Source: Burkholderiaceae bacterium | GTDB lineage: Bacteria > Pseudomonadota > Gammaproteobacteria > Burkholderiales > Burkholderiaceae_C | DNA: 64,000 nucleotides | NCBI GenBank assembly: GCA_014879655.1 | Contig: JACSRS010000200.1 | Span: forward strand, 17,253-81,252 | Direction: 5' to 3' | Part shown: positions 1-8,730 of the stretch, one piece after another | How the letters are laid out: each line of letters opens with the position of its first letter | Numbering within the stretch: the first letter of the stretch is position 1 | Program-made: the position numbers and the translations under genes | Notes under the pieces: model-generated | Told to the model about the DNA's origin: nothing | Seen by the model: the letters and a program-made list of their open reading frames with translations, nothing else | Databases searched by the model: none

Positions 1-511
1 TCTCGCGCACGCCGGGATACTGGATCTTGACGGCCAAGTCGCGTCCGTCTTTGGTCTGCGCGCGGTGCACCTGCCCGATGGATGCCGCCGCCATCGGTGT
101 GAAGGAAAAGTGCCTGAACTTCTTTTGCCAATCCTTGCCCCACTGGGCGTCCAGTACGCTGGACACCTGTGCTTTGGGCATGGCCCGGGCGTCTGAGCGC
201 AGGCGCGCCAGGATCTCGGCCAGCGCGGGTGGCAGCAGGTCGCCGGACTCCATCGAGACCAGCTGCCCCACCTTCATGGCCGCACCGCGCAGCTTGGCGA
301 GCTGGTCTGCAACGCGGCGCGCATTGGCCGGTGTCAGCAGCAGGTCGCTCATCTTCGGGCGGTTGCCCTGTGCCAGCTGCCGGGCGCCTTCGGCCACCAT
401 GCCACCGGCAATGCCGGTCGCCATCCAGCCCAGCCGGGCGAGGCGCGAGCCGCGCCCACTGGGAACGGCGAGGGTCGGGGCGGAGGGGCGGTCGGTGAAA
501 TCTTCCTGCAA
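1..511 (-). CDS. ABC1/AarF (ADCK/UbiB-like) atypical kinase, N-terminal part
   Basis: The gene starts inside the window and runs off its left edge, so only about 170 N-terminal residues are visible. Translation of the minus strand gives the ABC1-family signature around MKVGQLVSM (the KxGQ motif), followed by LPPALAEILARL and AASIGQVHRAQ, then a VKIQYPG stretch typical of the kinase N-lobe. Known members act on ubiquinone biosynthesis or have unknown substrates. The start is taken as TTG at 511 because AAGGA lies about 7 bases upstream; an ATG near 425 is the alternative. The next gene upstream on the same strand is an M23 peptidase, about 250 bases away. Family assignment is firm; the substrate is not known. 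Confidence 0.8.
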   Translation of the reverse strand, partial: MQEDFTDRPSAPTLAVPSGRGSRLARLGWMATGIAGGMVAEGARQLAQGNRPKMSDLLLTPANARRVADQLAKLRGAAMKVGQLVSMESGDLLPPALAEILARLRSDARAMPKAQVSSVLDAQWGKDWQKKFRHFSFTPMAAASIGQVHRAQTKDGRDLAVKIQYPGVRE

Positions 512-763
512 GCGGATGTCCTTGGTATGTCCTTGATATCTGTTGCCCGGCCTCGTCGTCAAGGCCTGGACAGGCGCTGGCAATCACGGACCTCACGCGG
601 GGCGGCGGATGCAGGCGCACACAGCCGGCTGCCTATTACAACAGGGCCGGCAGGTGATTCTTCTTGCGAAAGCCCTGAAACGGGCTGTGATCGCCCGCTG
701 GCGCTGATCCTTGTCGCTGCCCCGGGCGCCTGCCTGATGGCTTTGCGGGCTCCCTCGTCGGGG

Positions 764-1783
764 TCACGGCCGGCTTGCCGGTGCCGGGGCTGGCGTCTGC
801 ACAGAACCCAGACGGATCGAAACGCTGTCTTCAAAGACCGTCCTGCCGTCGTTTGAAACGCGATAGTCGGCGCGGTAGAGTCCGGCGGGCCAACCCGCCA
901 CCGGGCGTTTGCGCCCGATCAGGGCCAAGGTCTGGGCCTGCGCCCTTGGCAGCGGCTGCAACTGCTTTTGCGCCAGCACCGAACCATCGGGTGCGCGCAG
1001 CGTGAGGTTTGCGACATCGCCCGCTTCGAGGCCGATCATCTTCACAAAGGTCACCAGTGCAGGGCTGTCCGGGGACAGCGCCAGGGTCTCCGGCTGGAGG
1101 TTTTCGACTTCTTCCATCGACAGCATCCGGTCGGCAAAACCGCTGTTGAGCCGGACGCGCCGGCGGTAGGCGAGTTGGGCGGCCGCGGCCTCAAGCCAGA
1201 GCGTGGTCGGCGAACCGCACTCGCCGTCCTTCGGGTCCGGCGCAAACGGGTCGACAAATTTCCCGTCGCGCCTGACCGTGAAATGCAGGTGCGGGAACTC
1301 GGTCAGCCCCGAGAGTCCGACCTTGCCGAGCGGTTGTCCCAGGGTCACGTGCTGACCCGGCCTCACGCTCAGGCTGCCTTGCGCCATGTGACAGTACTGG
1401 GTTTCCCATCCCCCGGCGTGGCGCAGCACCAGACCGTTGCCGCACTCGCGCCCTTTCACGGCTTGTATGCCGGTATCCCGGATGGAAACGTCCTTCATGC
1501 CGTCCCTGACGCCGCCCACCACGCCGTCGGCCGCCGCCAGAACGGCCACGCCGGCCCGCTGCGCCACCAACGATCGCAGGCGGAAATCGGTCCCGTCGTG
1601 CCCATCGTAGGTGCGGGCGCCACAGGCGTAGTCCCGGTAGCCGGTGGACGGGTCATGGTCCACATAGTTCTGCACAAAGCAGTCGCTGCCAGGCGTGCAG
1701 GCCACGGGCAGGGCCAGGCGCAAGGGTTCGGCACCGAAGGCCAGGGTGCTCGTGAGCAGCGCCAGCGACATTCCGGTGAGCAT
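764..1783 (-). CDS. M23 family metallopeptidase (LytM/peptidoglycan endopeptidase), exported
   Basis: The protein carries the M23 zinc-site motifs HDGTDF and HLHF, with a beta-rich LytM core between them (YCHMAQGSL, GKVGLSGLTEFPHLHF). M23 enzymes cleave peptidoglycan cross-bridges or act as murein hydrolase activators. A C-terminal domain of about 120 residues has no motif I recognise. Start choice: the frame opens at 1861, but ATG 1783 has GGAG five bases upstream and begins a compact signal peptide (MLTGMSLALLTSTLAFGA), so 1783 is preferred, giving 339 aa. The HxxxD and HLH residues are intact, so it is probably active. It stands alone between the ABC1 kinase and the helix-turn-helix gene, all on the minus strand. 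Confidence 0.85.
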   Translation of the reverse strand: MLTGMSLALLTSTLAFGAEPLRLALPVACTPGSDCFVQNYVDHDPSTGYRDYACGARTYDGHDGTDFRLRSLVAQRAGVAVLAAADGVVGGVRDGMKDVSIRDTGIQAVKGRECGNGLVLRHAGGWETQYCHMAQGSLSVRPGQHVTLGQPLGKVGLSGLTEFPHLHFTVRRDGKFVDPFAPDPKDGECGSPTTLWLEAAAAQLAYRRRVRLNSGFADRMLSMEEVENLQPETLALSPDSPALVTFVKMIGLEAGDVANLTLRAPDGSVLAQKQLQPLPRAQAQTLALIGRKRPVAGWPAGLYRADYRVSNDGRTVFEDSVSIRLGSVQTPAPAPASRP

Positions 1784-1860
1784 CGACGCTCCGGTTCCGG
1801 GCCATCGAGAGGTACGACCACGACCACCCCCTGATGACCTTCTTTTCAGAAAAAACAGCA

Positions 1861-1909
1861 TTTTTGGCTACCAGCCATCGTCGATTGGAAAGTTGTTGCT
1901 ATTGAAAGG
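1861..1909 (+). repeat. possible degenerate copy of the 52-bp interspersed repeat
   Basis: CCAGCCATCGTCGATTGG followed by AGTTGTTGCTATTGA resembles the repeat family described at 8167, 24527, 29046, 37009, 44249 and 54956, but with small insertions in the first block. It lies just upstream of the peptidase gene. Low confidence because the match is interrupted. Confidence 0.35.
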
Positions 1910-1972
1910 GGAATAAAAGGAGGCCGGATGTCTGCCGCCAACGGGCTCCTGCGAACGATCGGTGGCTGGCAG

Positions 1973-2728
1973 TCAGGAGTGGGTCTTTACCGGTTTCGAC
2001 TTTGTGTTTTCGGTTCCGGCTTCGTGGTCGTCCTTGTGTTTCGCGCCGCGACCATGCTTGCCCTGAAAGGCGATGGCGGTCTTGAACGCCGCATCCGCGA
2101 AACCGAGCGCGGCGGCAAAGTCCGCATCGGAGAGGCTGCGCGCGGCATCGTTGCTGCGATAGATGTTGGCAAACTCGCGTTCACGGCCCGCTTGCACCAG
2201 CAACTTGCCGATACCCAGGGCTTCCAGTGTTTTCCAGGTTTTCGGGTTGTACGAGCGCGTCATCTGCAGCACGAACCCCACCGGGTCGTTGCGGCCCAGC
2301 ACGGCGGCCAGACGGAGGATGAGGTCAAACGGCAGTCCGACGCTGCCTTTTTCGACCAGTTTCAGGAACGACGGGTCTTCAAGGTCCAGCGCCTCGCCCA
2401 GGTCGTCAATCGTCAGGCCGGCGGCCTGCCGCAGGTCGCGCAACAAGGCCGCCGCCTTGTCGACCGCAGCCTTGGGTCCCGGCTTCAGATTTTGCGATTG
2501 CGCCAGCGTGAGGGCCACGTCGGTCGCGGTGCCCATGCCGCCCAGGATCGACCCGCTCCAGGACTGAAGTTGTCGCGCCAGGGAAAGCACCATCGAAGGT
2601 GATGCCGGTTTGACGGGAAGCGAGGCGGGCAGGTCGGCCTTGCCGGCGGGTCGCTTGCGGCTCTCGGATGCTGCCCTGGGCGACTTCGCGGCCTGGGTTC
2701 GCGCGATGGTTTTGATTTTCTGGACCAC
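1973..2728 (-). CDS. helix-turn-helix (XRE-like) domain protein
   Basis: This 251-residue protein has an Ala/Lys/Arg-rich N-terminus (about residues 1-45), a predicted helical stretch, and an XRE-type helix-turn-helix near residues 90-150 (LLRDLRQAAGLTIDDLGEAL, then a FLKLVEKG helix). A C-terminal helical segment ends in a charged, Lys/His-rich tail. The start is set at GTG 2728 because GGAGA lies about 6 bases upstream (GGAGAAAACCGTG); the open frame extends 40 codons further without a ribosome site. It is presumably a DNA-binding regulator, but I cannot name the target. It shares strand and region with the M23 peptidase and ABC1 kinase genes, though the gaps are too large to assert an operon. 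Confidence 0.65.
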   Translation of the reverse strand: MVQKIKTIARTQAAKSPRAASESRKRPAGKADLPASLPVKPASPSMVLSLARQLQSWSGSILGGMGTATDVALTLAQSQNLKPGPKAAVDKAAALLRDLRQAAGLTIDDLGEALDLEDPSFLKLVEKGSVGLPFDLILRLAAVLGRNDPVGFVLQMTRSYNPKTWKTLEALGIGKLLVQAGREREFANIYRSNDAARSLSDADFAAALGFADAAFKTAIAFQGKHGRGAKHKDDHEAGTENTKSKPVKTHS

Positions 2729-2962
2729 GGTTTTCTCCGGTACTTGGTGTTCAGCGCTCTCGGCGGCTTGTTGATCTGCAGCCTGGCCGGTTGTGGCCGC
2801 TTGCCTGCTGGGGTGATGAAGGATTCCACATTCCTGATGAAACCGCAAACGCGGCGTCCGGGCAGCTTCGCGGCACGACGGCAGTGGAGCGAGAGGTGTC
2901 TGGCGACTCGGCGCCCGCGTTGGCCGGTGCTTCGATCAAGTTTCCAATCAAAGGAGAGATGA

Positions 2963-3199
2963 ATGATCATGAAAAAGCGCTTTCGTGCTGCGCTGGCCGT
3001 TTTTTCAGGGCCCGGGGTGGCTGCCGAAGTCCCCTTCGTTGCGGGTGATCTCCGGACCCGGTCCACCAGCCATGTCAAGAAGGGCCATCTGGTCGGCATC
3101 GCGAACGTCATTCAGCTGGAAATGGCCTATGGCGCGGGCATCTTCGCCATTTCCGGTGGCAGCGGGGCGGCGGACTCTGCAGCGCTTCCGGCCTGGTGA
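2963..3199 (+). CDS. possible small hypothetical protein
   Basis: A 78-codon frame preceded by a strong AAAGGAGAG ribosome site with in-frame starts at 2963 and 2969. The first residues (MKKRFRAALAVF) look like the basic start of a signal peptide, but no clear hydrophobic core or family motif follows. It occupies the otherwise non-coding stretch 2729-3405. It may be a decayed gene remnant rather than a functional one; no homolog is recognised. Confidence 0.25.
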   Translation: MIMKKRFRAALAVFSGPGVAAEVPFVAGDLRTRSTSHVKKGHLVGIANVIQLEMAYGAGIFAISGGSGAADSAALPAW

Positions 3200-3276
3200 A
3201 CCGGTTGCCGGATCGCACGTTGCAGGCGCTCAGAGGGCCTCCCGTTCTCCCAGTTGCACGGATGGCCGCACAAAGC

Positions 3277-3296
3277 CATAATTACACATAATTATG
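3277..3296. promoter_or_regulatory. perfect inverted repeat upstream of the GntR regulator (putative operator)
   Basis: CATAATTA-CACA-TAATTATG is a perfect 8-bp inverted repeat with a 4-bp spacer in an AT-rich island inside GC-rich DNA. It lies about 110 bp before the GntR-family regulator start and upstream of the malonate genes. A dimeric GntR protein would bind such a palindrome, so autoregulation and control of the malonate operon are inferred. No binding data are visible. Confidence 0.5.
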
Positions 3297-3405
3297 AAAA
3301 ATTACAAGTGTCCATCCAAAAAACCTCGCTGTCGGAAATCCCTTGTTCGGGGGTCAGGTGTGGGCGGGTATCGGCTTGGTACCTTTGCAGCCGGTTGAGC
3401 GTCAG

Positions 3406-4116
3406 ATGAATTCCACGCCGGCTCTCTCGTCTGCGGGCGTCACGAACATGCGGGGCGTGAATTACTCGTTGCATGACGGCGTGGCGGCGCGCTTGCGCGA
3501 ACAGATCTTCGACGGAACGCTGGGGCCGGGCAGCTTTCTGGATGAAGCCGCACTGTGTGAGCGTCTGGAGATCTCCCGCACACCGCTGCGCGAGGCGCTG
3601 AAAGTGCTGGCGGTCGAAGGTTTGGTGCGACACGAGCCGCGGCGCGGCTGTTTCGTCAATCAGGTGACGGAACAGGATTTGGACGAGATTTTTCCGGTCA
3701 TCGCCCTGCTGGAAGGGCGATGCGCCTTCGAAGCGGCCCAAAACGCCAGCGATGCCGATCTGCAGGCGCTTGACACCCTGCACGTCAGACTGGCCGAACA
3801 TGCCATGGCGGGGCGGATCAACGATTACTACGCGGTGAACTTCGCGATTCACGAGGCCATCATCACGCTGGCGGGAAACCGCTGGCTGGCGCAGGTGATT
3901 GGCGATTTGCGCAAGATCCTGAAACTGGCGCGGCTGCAGCAACTGCACGCGCCCGGCCGGCTGGAGCAGAGCCTGGCCGAGCACATGGCGGTGTTTGCGG
4001 CGCTCAAGGCCCGCGACGCCGATGGCGCCGAAGCAGCGATGCGCACGCACCTTACGCGCCAGCGTGCCGCGTTGCGCGAACTGGCGCGCAGCCAGACGAG
4101 CCGGCTGCTGGCCTGA
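3406..4116 (+). CDS. GntR family regulator, FCD (FadR-type) domain; probable malonate regulator
   Basis: The N-terminal winged helix contains LREQIFDGTLGPGSFLDEAA and the recognition region ISRTPLREALKVL, followed by GLVRHEPRRGCFV. The C-terminal half is an all-helical FCD effector domain with the expected metal/effector-site pattern (NFAIHEAI, AEHMAVFAALKARD). This is the FadR/MatR branch of GntR repressors. ATG 3406 is chosen over 3343; the upstream 21 residues lack family similarity. The gene sits 30 bp before malonyl-CoA decarboxylase in the same direction, so it most likely senses malonate or malonyl-CoA. Function as a MatR equivalent is inferred from context. Confidence 0.85.
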   Translation: MNSTPALSSAGVTNMRGVNYSLHDGVAARLREQIFDGTLGPGSFLDEAALCERLEISRTPLREALKVLAVEGLVRHEPRRGCFVNQVTEQDLDEIFPVIALLEGRCAFEAAQNASDADLQALDTLHVRLAEHAMAGRINDYYAVNFAIHEAIITLAGNRWLAQVIGDLRKILKLARLQQLHAPGRLEQSLAEHMAVFAALKARDADGAEAAMRTHLTRQRAALRELARSQTSRLLA

Positions 4117-4146
4117 TCGATTTCACTGTTTGCCTGCGAATCTCTC

Positions 4147-5628
4147 ATGAACACCTCCACCTGGATCGCCCGCACCGTTTCAAGCCTGCTGCCCGACGCC
4201 GAACGCAAGAAGAAGGCCGAGTCGGCCGCGCCACCGGCGGCGCCCGACGGCCCCGCCAGCAGTCCCGCTGCGGGCAAGACAGTGCCTGAGCGCTCGATCG
4301 CCGAGCGTCTCGACGCGACCTTGCCGCGCAAGGGCGAAGCCATGGCGCCGCGCACCCTGCGGCGAACGCTGGAGTCGCTCAAGGCGATTGTCGATCCCGG
4401 CATCGGCGAGGTGGAGGGGGGAAGACTGGCCGGCGCTGTCATCAAGTCCTACGCGGCGATGTCGCCGGAGCAGCGCCGCGATGTGTGGTTGCTGATGAGC
4501 GAACGTTTTGTGGCCGACCCGAAGCAGGTGAAGCAGGCGCAGGCCCGGTTTTCGGCTGCGGTCGGGACGCCTGACGAAGCGGCGGCCGAGGTGCTGTACC
4601 GCCGCGCCACGGTGTCACCGCGGCGCCGGCTGCTGCAGCGCTTCAGCGCCGATCCTGCAGGGATCCGCTTTCTGGTGGATCTGCGCGCCGAAATGCTGGT
4701 CCATCTGAAGGCCGACCGGCGGCTGCGGGCGCTGGATGTCGAGATGGAGTACATGTTCTCGACCTGGTTCGATACCGGCTTTCTGGAACTGCGTCGCATC
4801 AGCTGGGACTCGCCGGCGTCGCTGGTGGAAAAGCTGATCCGCTACGAAGCGGTGCACGATGTGCGCGGATGGGACGACATGAAGAACCGGCTCGATTCCG
4901 ACCGGCGCTGCTATGCCTTCTTTCACCCCCGGCTTGAGGGTGAACCGCTGATCTTTGTCGAGGTGGCGCTGCTCGATCACATGGCCAGCGAGGTGATGCC
5001 ACTACTGGATGTCTCGGCCGGCAATGTCGACCTGAACAAGGTCAATACCGCGATTTTCTATTCGATCAGCAACACCCAGGCGGGGCTCAAGGGGGTGAGT
5101 TTTGGCGACTCGCTGATCAAGCGGGTGGTCGAGGCGCTGCACGATGAATTCCCCAGGCTCAAGACCTATGCCACGCTGTCGCCGATTCCGGGCCTGCGGC
5201 CCTGGCTGCTGCGCAACGCCGCGCGGCTGCTGGAACTGACGCCGCCCAAGGAGCGCGAGCAGCTGGCGCAGGCCTTGCAGGTGGAAGACCTGCAGGCCCA
5301 GCATCTGCTGGCCGATCTGGACCGGGTTCACGAACTCGATGCCCGCTCGCCACGGCGCAAGTGGTTGCTCAGGGCAGCCTCGCAATATCTGGCCAGCGAA
5401 TGGCAAGACGGCAAACCGGTCGATGCCGTTGCACGCTTTCACCTGGGCAACGGTGCGCGGGTCGAGCGCATCAACTGGGCGGCCGATCTCTCGCCGCGGG
5501 GGCTGCGCCAGTCTTGCGGCATGATGGTGAACTACCTGTATGACCTCAAGCGCCTGGACAAACACCGGGCCGCGCTGGCGGCCGGTACGGTTCCGGCCTC
5601 GCGCACCATCAGCTCACAGCATTTCTGA
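4147..5628 (+). CDS. matA: malonyl-CoA decarboxylase
   Basis: This 493-residue protein matches the two-domain malonyl-CoA decarboxylase layout: a helical N-terminal domain (about residues 70-190) and a C-terminal GNAT-fold catalytic domain. Motifs include ISWDSPASLVEKLIRYEAVH, FYSISNTQAGLKGVSFGD, YATLSPIPGL (candidate catalytic Ser345) and FHLGNGARVERINW (candidate catalytic His432), ending in MVNYLYDL. It converts malonyl-CoA to acetyl-CoA and CO2. The N-terminal about 60 residues are Ala/Pro-rich and variable. It is followed by an enoyl-CoA hydratase-like gene and malonyl-CoA synthetase, so the set activates malonate and decarboxylates it to acetyl-CoA. Confidence 0.93.
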   Translation: MNTSTWIARTVSSLLPDAERKKKAESAAPPAAPDGPASSPAAGKTVPERSIAERLDATLPRKGEAMAPRTLRRTLESLKAIVDPGIGEVEGGRLAGAVIKSYAAMSPEQRRDVWLLMSERFVADPKQVKQAQARFSAAVGTPDEAAAEVLYRRATVSPRRRLLQRFSADPAGIRFLVDLRAEMLVHLKADRRLRALDVEMEYMFSTWFDTGFLELRRISWDSPASLVEKLIRYEAVHDVRGWDDMKNRLDSDRRCYAFFHPRLEGEPLIFVEVALLDHMASEVMPLLDVSAGNVDLNKVNTAIFYSISNTQAGLKGVSFGDSLIKRVVEALHDEFPRLKTYATLSPIPGLRPWLLRNAARLLELTPPKEREQLAQALQVEDLQAQHLLADLDRVHELDARSPRRKWLLRAASQYLASEWQDGKPVDAVARFHLGNGARVERINWAADLSPRGLRQSCGMMVNYLYDLKRLDKHRAALAAGTVPASRTISSQHF

Positions 5629-5727
5629 AGCACCCATGCCGCACCCTTGCGTCCGCCGTACAAACACGCCCCTGAAGTTGAACCGGGTGCCCCCTCATGT
5701 TGACGCAGCCGCAGGGGCAAGCCACCG

Positions 5728-6519
5728 ATGACCGGCCAGGTGCAACTGCAGGTGGACGGGCGCCTGGCCCGTGTGACGCTGGCGCACAGCGGGCGGATGA
5801 ACGCCATGTCGCGCGAGATGTGGCGTGAGCTGAAACAGGTGGCCGAATCGCTGCAGGCCCGGGCCGATCTGCGATGCGTGATCGTCTGCGGCGAAGGCGG
5901 GCATTTCTGCGCGGGTGGCGATATTGCCGAATATCCGGCGTTCCGGTTCGATGAAGCGAAGTTGCGCGAGTTCCACGAAGAAACGGTCTGGGGCGCACTG
6001 CAGGCGCTGCTCGATTGTGATTTGCCGCTGATCGCGCAGATTGAAGGCAATTGCATGGGCGCGGGGGTTGAAATCGCCGCCTGCTGCGACATTCGCATTA
6101 CCGGGCAGGGGGCGAAGTTCGGCGCGCCGATCGCGCGGCTGGGTTTCCCGATGGCGCCGCGCGAGGCGCAACTGGTGGCAGGGGCAGCGGGCCTGCTGAC
6201 CGCGCGCGAAATGCTGCTGGAAGCGGCCGTGCTGGACGCGCCCACGCTGCTGGCGCGCGGCTTCGTGAATGCTGTCGTCCCTGATGCAGATGTGGCGCAG
6301 GAAGTGCTGCGGCGTGCACACCGGATCGACAAGCTGGCGCCAAAGGCGGCCCGCCTGAACAAGCAGACCTTGCGAGCCCTGTCAGCCGCTCCGGCGCAGG
6401 GCGGCAACGTAGCTGTGGCACTGGAAGCCTGGATGGCTGTGGCCTATGCTTATGCCGACAGCGCCGAACACCGGGAGGGCATCCACGCCTTTCTGGACAA
6501 ACGACAACCCGATTTCTGA
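5728..6519 (+). CDS. enoyl-CoA hydratase/isomerase family protein
   Basis: A 263-residue crotonase-fold protein. The two oxyanion-hole segments are visible as HFCAGGDIAEY and GNCMGAGVEIAACCD, and the fold continues through FGAPIARLGFPM. The place of one of the usual crotonase acidic residues is occupied by Met/Ala in LGFPMAPRE, so the exact reaction is uncertain. It lies between malonyl-CoA decarboxylase (99 bp upstream) and malonyl-CoA synthetase (6 bp downstream), clearly within the operon. Its contribution to malonate use is not obvious; it may act on a related CoA ester or as an accessory decarboxylase-like crotonase. Confidence 0.85.
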   Translation: MTGQVQLQVDGRLARVTLAHSGRMNAMSREMWRELKQVAESLQARADLRCVIVCGEGGHFCAGGDIAEYPAFRFDEAKLREFHEETVWGALQALLDCDLPLIAQIEGNCMGAGVEIAACCDIRITGQGAKFGAPIARLGFPMAPREAQLVAGAAGLLTAREMLLEAAVLDAPTLLARGFVNAVVPDADVAQEVLRRAHRIDKLAPKAARLNKQTLRALSAAPAQGGNVAVALEAWMAVAYAYADSAEHREGIHAFLDKRQPDF

Positions 6520-6524
6520 CAACC

Positions 6525-8093
6525 ATGGCCCAGAAGAACATGTCCAACCAGAACCTTTTTGCCGCGTTGCGCGCCGCCTTTCCGTCCGATCTGGACGCCA
6601 TTGCCGTCGAGACGGTCGAAGCCGATGGTCCGGGCCTGCGCTATTCGTGGCGGGATCTGGACCGCGCCACGGCCATGATGGCCAACCTGCTGGCTTCGCT
6701 GGCACTGCCCGAGGGCAGCCGGATTGCGGTGCAGGTCGAAAAGTCGGTCGAAGCGATGGTGCTGTACCTGGCCAGCCTGCGCGCCGGCTATGTTTTCCTG
6801 CCGCTGAACACTGCCTACATGAGTGCGGAAATCGAGTATTTCATCGGCAACGCCGAACCCGCCGTCGTGGTGTGCAGCCCGAAAAATTTCGGCTGGGTCA
6901 GCAAAATTGCGTTTTCGGCTGGCACGCAGCATGTGTTCACGCTGGGCGACGACCGCAGTGGCAGCCTGCTCGAGCGCGCCGCCCACTGCAGCGACCAGCA
7001 TGCGCCGGCTGTCAAAAAGACCGACGATCTGGCGGCCATCCTGTACACCAGCGGCACCACCGGGCGCAGCAAGGGTGCCATGCTGACGCACGGCAACATG
7101 CTGTCCAACGCCCGGGTGCTGCACGACTACTGGGGCTTTCGCAAAGGTGATGTGCTGATCCACGCCTTGCCGATCTTTCACGTGCACGGTCTGTTTGTCG
7201 CGATTCACGCGGCGCTTTTGAACGGCAGCCGCATGATCTGGCTGTCGCGCTTCGACCCCGCAACGGTGGCAAGCCGGCTGCCCGAAGCGACTGTGTTCAT
7301 GGGGGTGCCGACGCTGTACGTGCGCATGCTGGGCGAGCCGGGGCTGACGAAGGCGGCGTCGCGCAACATGCGCCTGTTCATCTCGGGCTCGGCGCCGCTG
7401 CTGATCGAAACCTTCAACGACTGGAAAGCACGCACCGGTCACACCATTCTGGAGCGCTACGGCATGAGCGAAACCGTGATGCTGACGTCCAACCCCTACC
7501 AGGCCGACAAGCGCTACGGCGGCCAGAGCGAACGGCGCGGCGGCACGGTCGGTTTTCCGTTGCCGGGCGTGAGCCTGCGGGTGCGCGGCGACGACGGACG
7601 CGATCTGCCGGTGGGCGAGGTCGGCGCCATCCAGGTGAAAGGCCCGAACGTTTTCAGCGGCTACTGGCGCATGCCGGAGAAGACCGCCGAAGAATTCACC
7701 GCTGACGGCTATTTCAAGACCGGCGACGTCGGGCGGGTTGACGAGCGCGGCTATGTGACCATCGTCGGACGCAGCAAGGACCTGATCATCAGTGGCGGCT
7801 ACAACGTCTACCCGGCCGAGATCGAAGGCTATCTGAATGAACTGCCCGGCGTTGCCGAGAGTGCGGTGGTGGGTGTGCCGCACGCGGACTTCGGCGAAGT
7901 GGGCGTGGCAGTGGTGGTGGCCCGGCCCGGTGCCCGCGTATCGCCGGAGGCCCTGATCGCATCGCTGAAGGCGAAACTGGCGAATTTCAAGATTCCCAAG
8001 CGCTGCGTGGTTGTCGCCGAACTGCCGCGCAACACCATGGGCAAGGTGCAGAAGAACCTGTTGCGCGAGCAGTACAGGGACATCGCTGCCTGA
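6525..8093 (+). CDS. matB: malonyl-CoA synthetase (AMP-forming acyl-CoA ligase)
   Basis: An ANL-superfamily ligase of 522 residues. It shows the P-loop YTSGTTGRSKGAM, YGMSET (A5 motif), YFKTGDVGRVDERGYV with the hinge region, RSKDLIISGGYNVYPAEIE, and the C-terminal catalytic Lys in MGKVQKNLLREQY. Length and motif spacing fit malonyl-CoA synthetases, which ligate malonate to CoA with ATP. Starts at 6525 and 6540 are both possible. It closes the operon and is followed within 35 bp by a strong terminator. Substrate assignment rests mainly on the adjoining malonyl-CoA decarboxylase gene. Confidence 0.9.
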   Translation: MAQKNMSNQNLFAALRAAFPSDLDAIAVETVEADGPGLRYSWRDLDRATAMMANLLASLALPEGSRIAVQVEKSVEAMVLYLASLRAGYVFLPLNTAYMSAEIEYFIGNAEPAVVVCSPKNFGWVSKIAFSAGTQHVFTLGDDRSGSLLERAAHCSDQHAPAVKKTDDLAAILYTSGTTGRSKGAMLTHGNMLSNARVLHDYWGFRKGDVLIHALPIFHVHGLFVAIHAALLNGSRMIWLSRFDPATVASRLPEATVFMGVPTLYVRMLGEPGLTKAASRNMRLFISGSAPLLIETFNDWKARTGHTILERYGMSETVMLTSNPYQADKRYGGQSERRGGTVGFPLPGVSLRVRGDDGRDLPVGEVGAIQVKGPNVFSGYWRMPEKTAEEFTADGYFKTGDVGRVDERGYVTIVGRSKDLIISGGYNVYPAEIEGYLNELPGVAESAVVGVPHADFGEVGVAVVVARPGARVSPEALIASLKAKLANFKIPKRCVVVAELPRNTMGKVQKNLLREQYRDIAA

Positions 8094-8127
8094 AACCATT
8101 GAGCCGCGGCTTCAGCCGCCTCGAAAA

Positions 8128-8162
8128 GCAAAAAAGTCCGGCGGATGCCGGACTTTTTTTGC
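8128..8162. terminator. bidirectional intrinsic terminator between matB and the Usp gene
   Basis: The stem AGTCCGGC / GCCGGACT with a GGAT loop is flanked by an A-run on the left and a T-run on the right (GCAAAAAAGTCCGGC against GCCGGACTTTTTTTGC). It can terminate the malonate operon on the plus strand and the convergent universal stress gene on the minus strand. A second small hairpin (GCGGCT/AGCCGC) lies just before it. Confidence 0.9.
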
Positions 8163-8166
8163 GTAT

Positions 8167-8220
8167 TTGCTATCAATAATGATAGCGAAAAACGTCCATT
8201 CGACGCTGGATAATGCCAGA
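8167..8220 (-). repeat. 52-bp interspersed repeat, copy 1
   Basis: Read on the minus strand, this contains CCAGCGTCGAATGGAC followed by GTTTTTCGCTATCATTA, ending in a small hairpin (GCTATCA/TGATAGC). It matches five other copies in the window in order and spacing: CCAGCGTC, AAATGG, TTTT and GCTAT blocks. It lies between the terminator and the 3' end of the universal stress gene. Confidence 0.75.
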
Positions 8221-8232
8221 AAGATCCAAAAA

Positions 8233-8676
8233 TCAGCGCAGAATGAGCACAGGGGTGTGCGAATGCGTCAGCACATGCTGCGTCTCGCTGCCCAGCAACA
8301 GGCGCTTGATGCCCTTGCGGCCGTGCGATGCCATCACGATCAGGTCGGCCTTGTGCTTCTTCGCCGCTGCGATGATGGCGTCGGCCACCAGGTCGGACTT
8401 GGCCGTCACGGCCTTGACCGTCACGCCTTTGGCCTGCGCCTGCGCCTTGACCGCCTCCACCACGGACTTGCCGTCTTCGGACCACTGCGCTTCCACGCGC
8501 TTGACGTCCTCAACCGACAACGGAATCGAGCCTTCAAAGTAACTTTGCGGATAACGCGGGATGACCTTGAGTGCCACCAACTCGGCGCCGGACAGCGCCG
8601 CCAGCGAAATCGCGGCGGTGACCGCTTTTTTGGACAAGGTGGAACCGTCGGTAGCGACGAGAATGCGTTTATACAT
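8233..8676 (-). CDS. universal stress protein (UspA family)
   Basis: A single-domain 147-residue Usp. It begins MYKRILVATDGS, the conserved first strand and loop, and ends with the nucleotide-binding element SHG-x9-GS (SHGRKGIKRLLLGS) followed by VLTHSHTPVLIL. That motif suggests the ATP-binding Usp class. The promoter region holds a perfect FNR box at 8731-8744, centred about 41 bp from a plausible start near 8696, so induction under low oxygen is inferred, as known for Anr-controlled Usp proteins. It is divergent from ccoI. Confidence 0.93.
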   Translation of the reverse strand: MYKRILVATDGSTLSKKAVTAAISLAALSGAELVALKVIPRYPQSYFEGSIPLSVEDVKRVEAQWSEDGKSVVEAVKAQAQAKGVTVKAVTAKSDLVADAIIAAAKKHKADLIVMASHGRKGIKRLLLGSETQHVLTHSHTPVLILR

Positions 8677-8730
8677 GGTGATCTCCTGATTGGACGGACT
8701 GTCAGATTAGCGAAAGTCGCCGGCTCCGCC

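Noticed and set aside
6450..8099. Long minus-strand frame of 549 codons opposite matB
   Set aside because: High-GC shadow of a gene with clear AMP-ligase motifs; no motif or ribosome site of its own.
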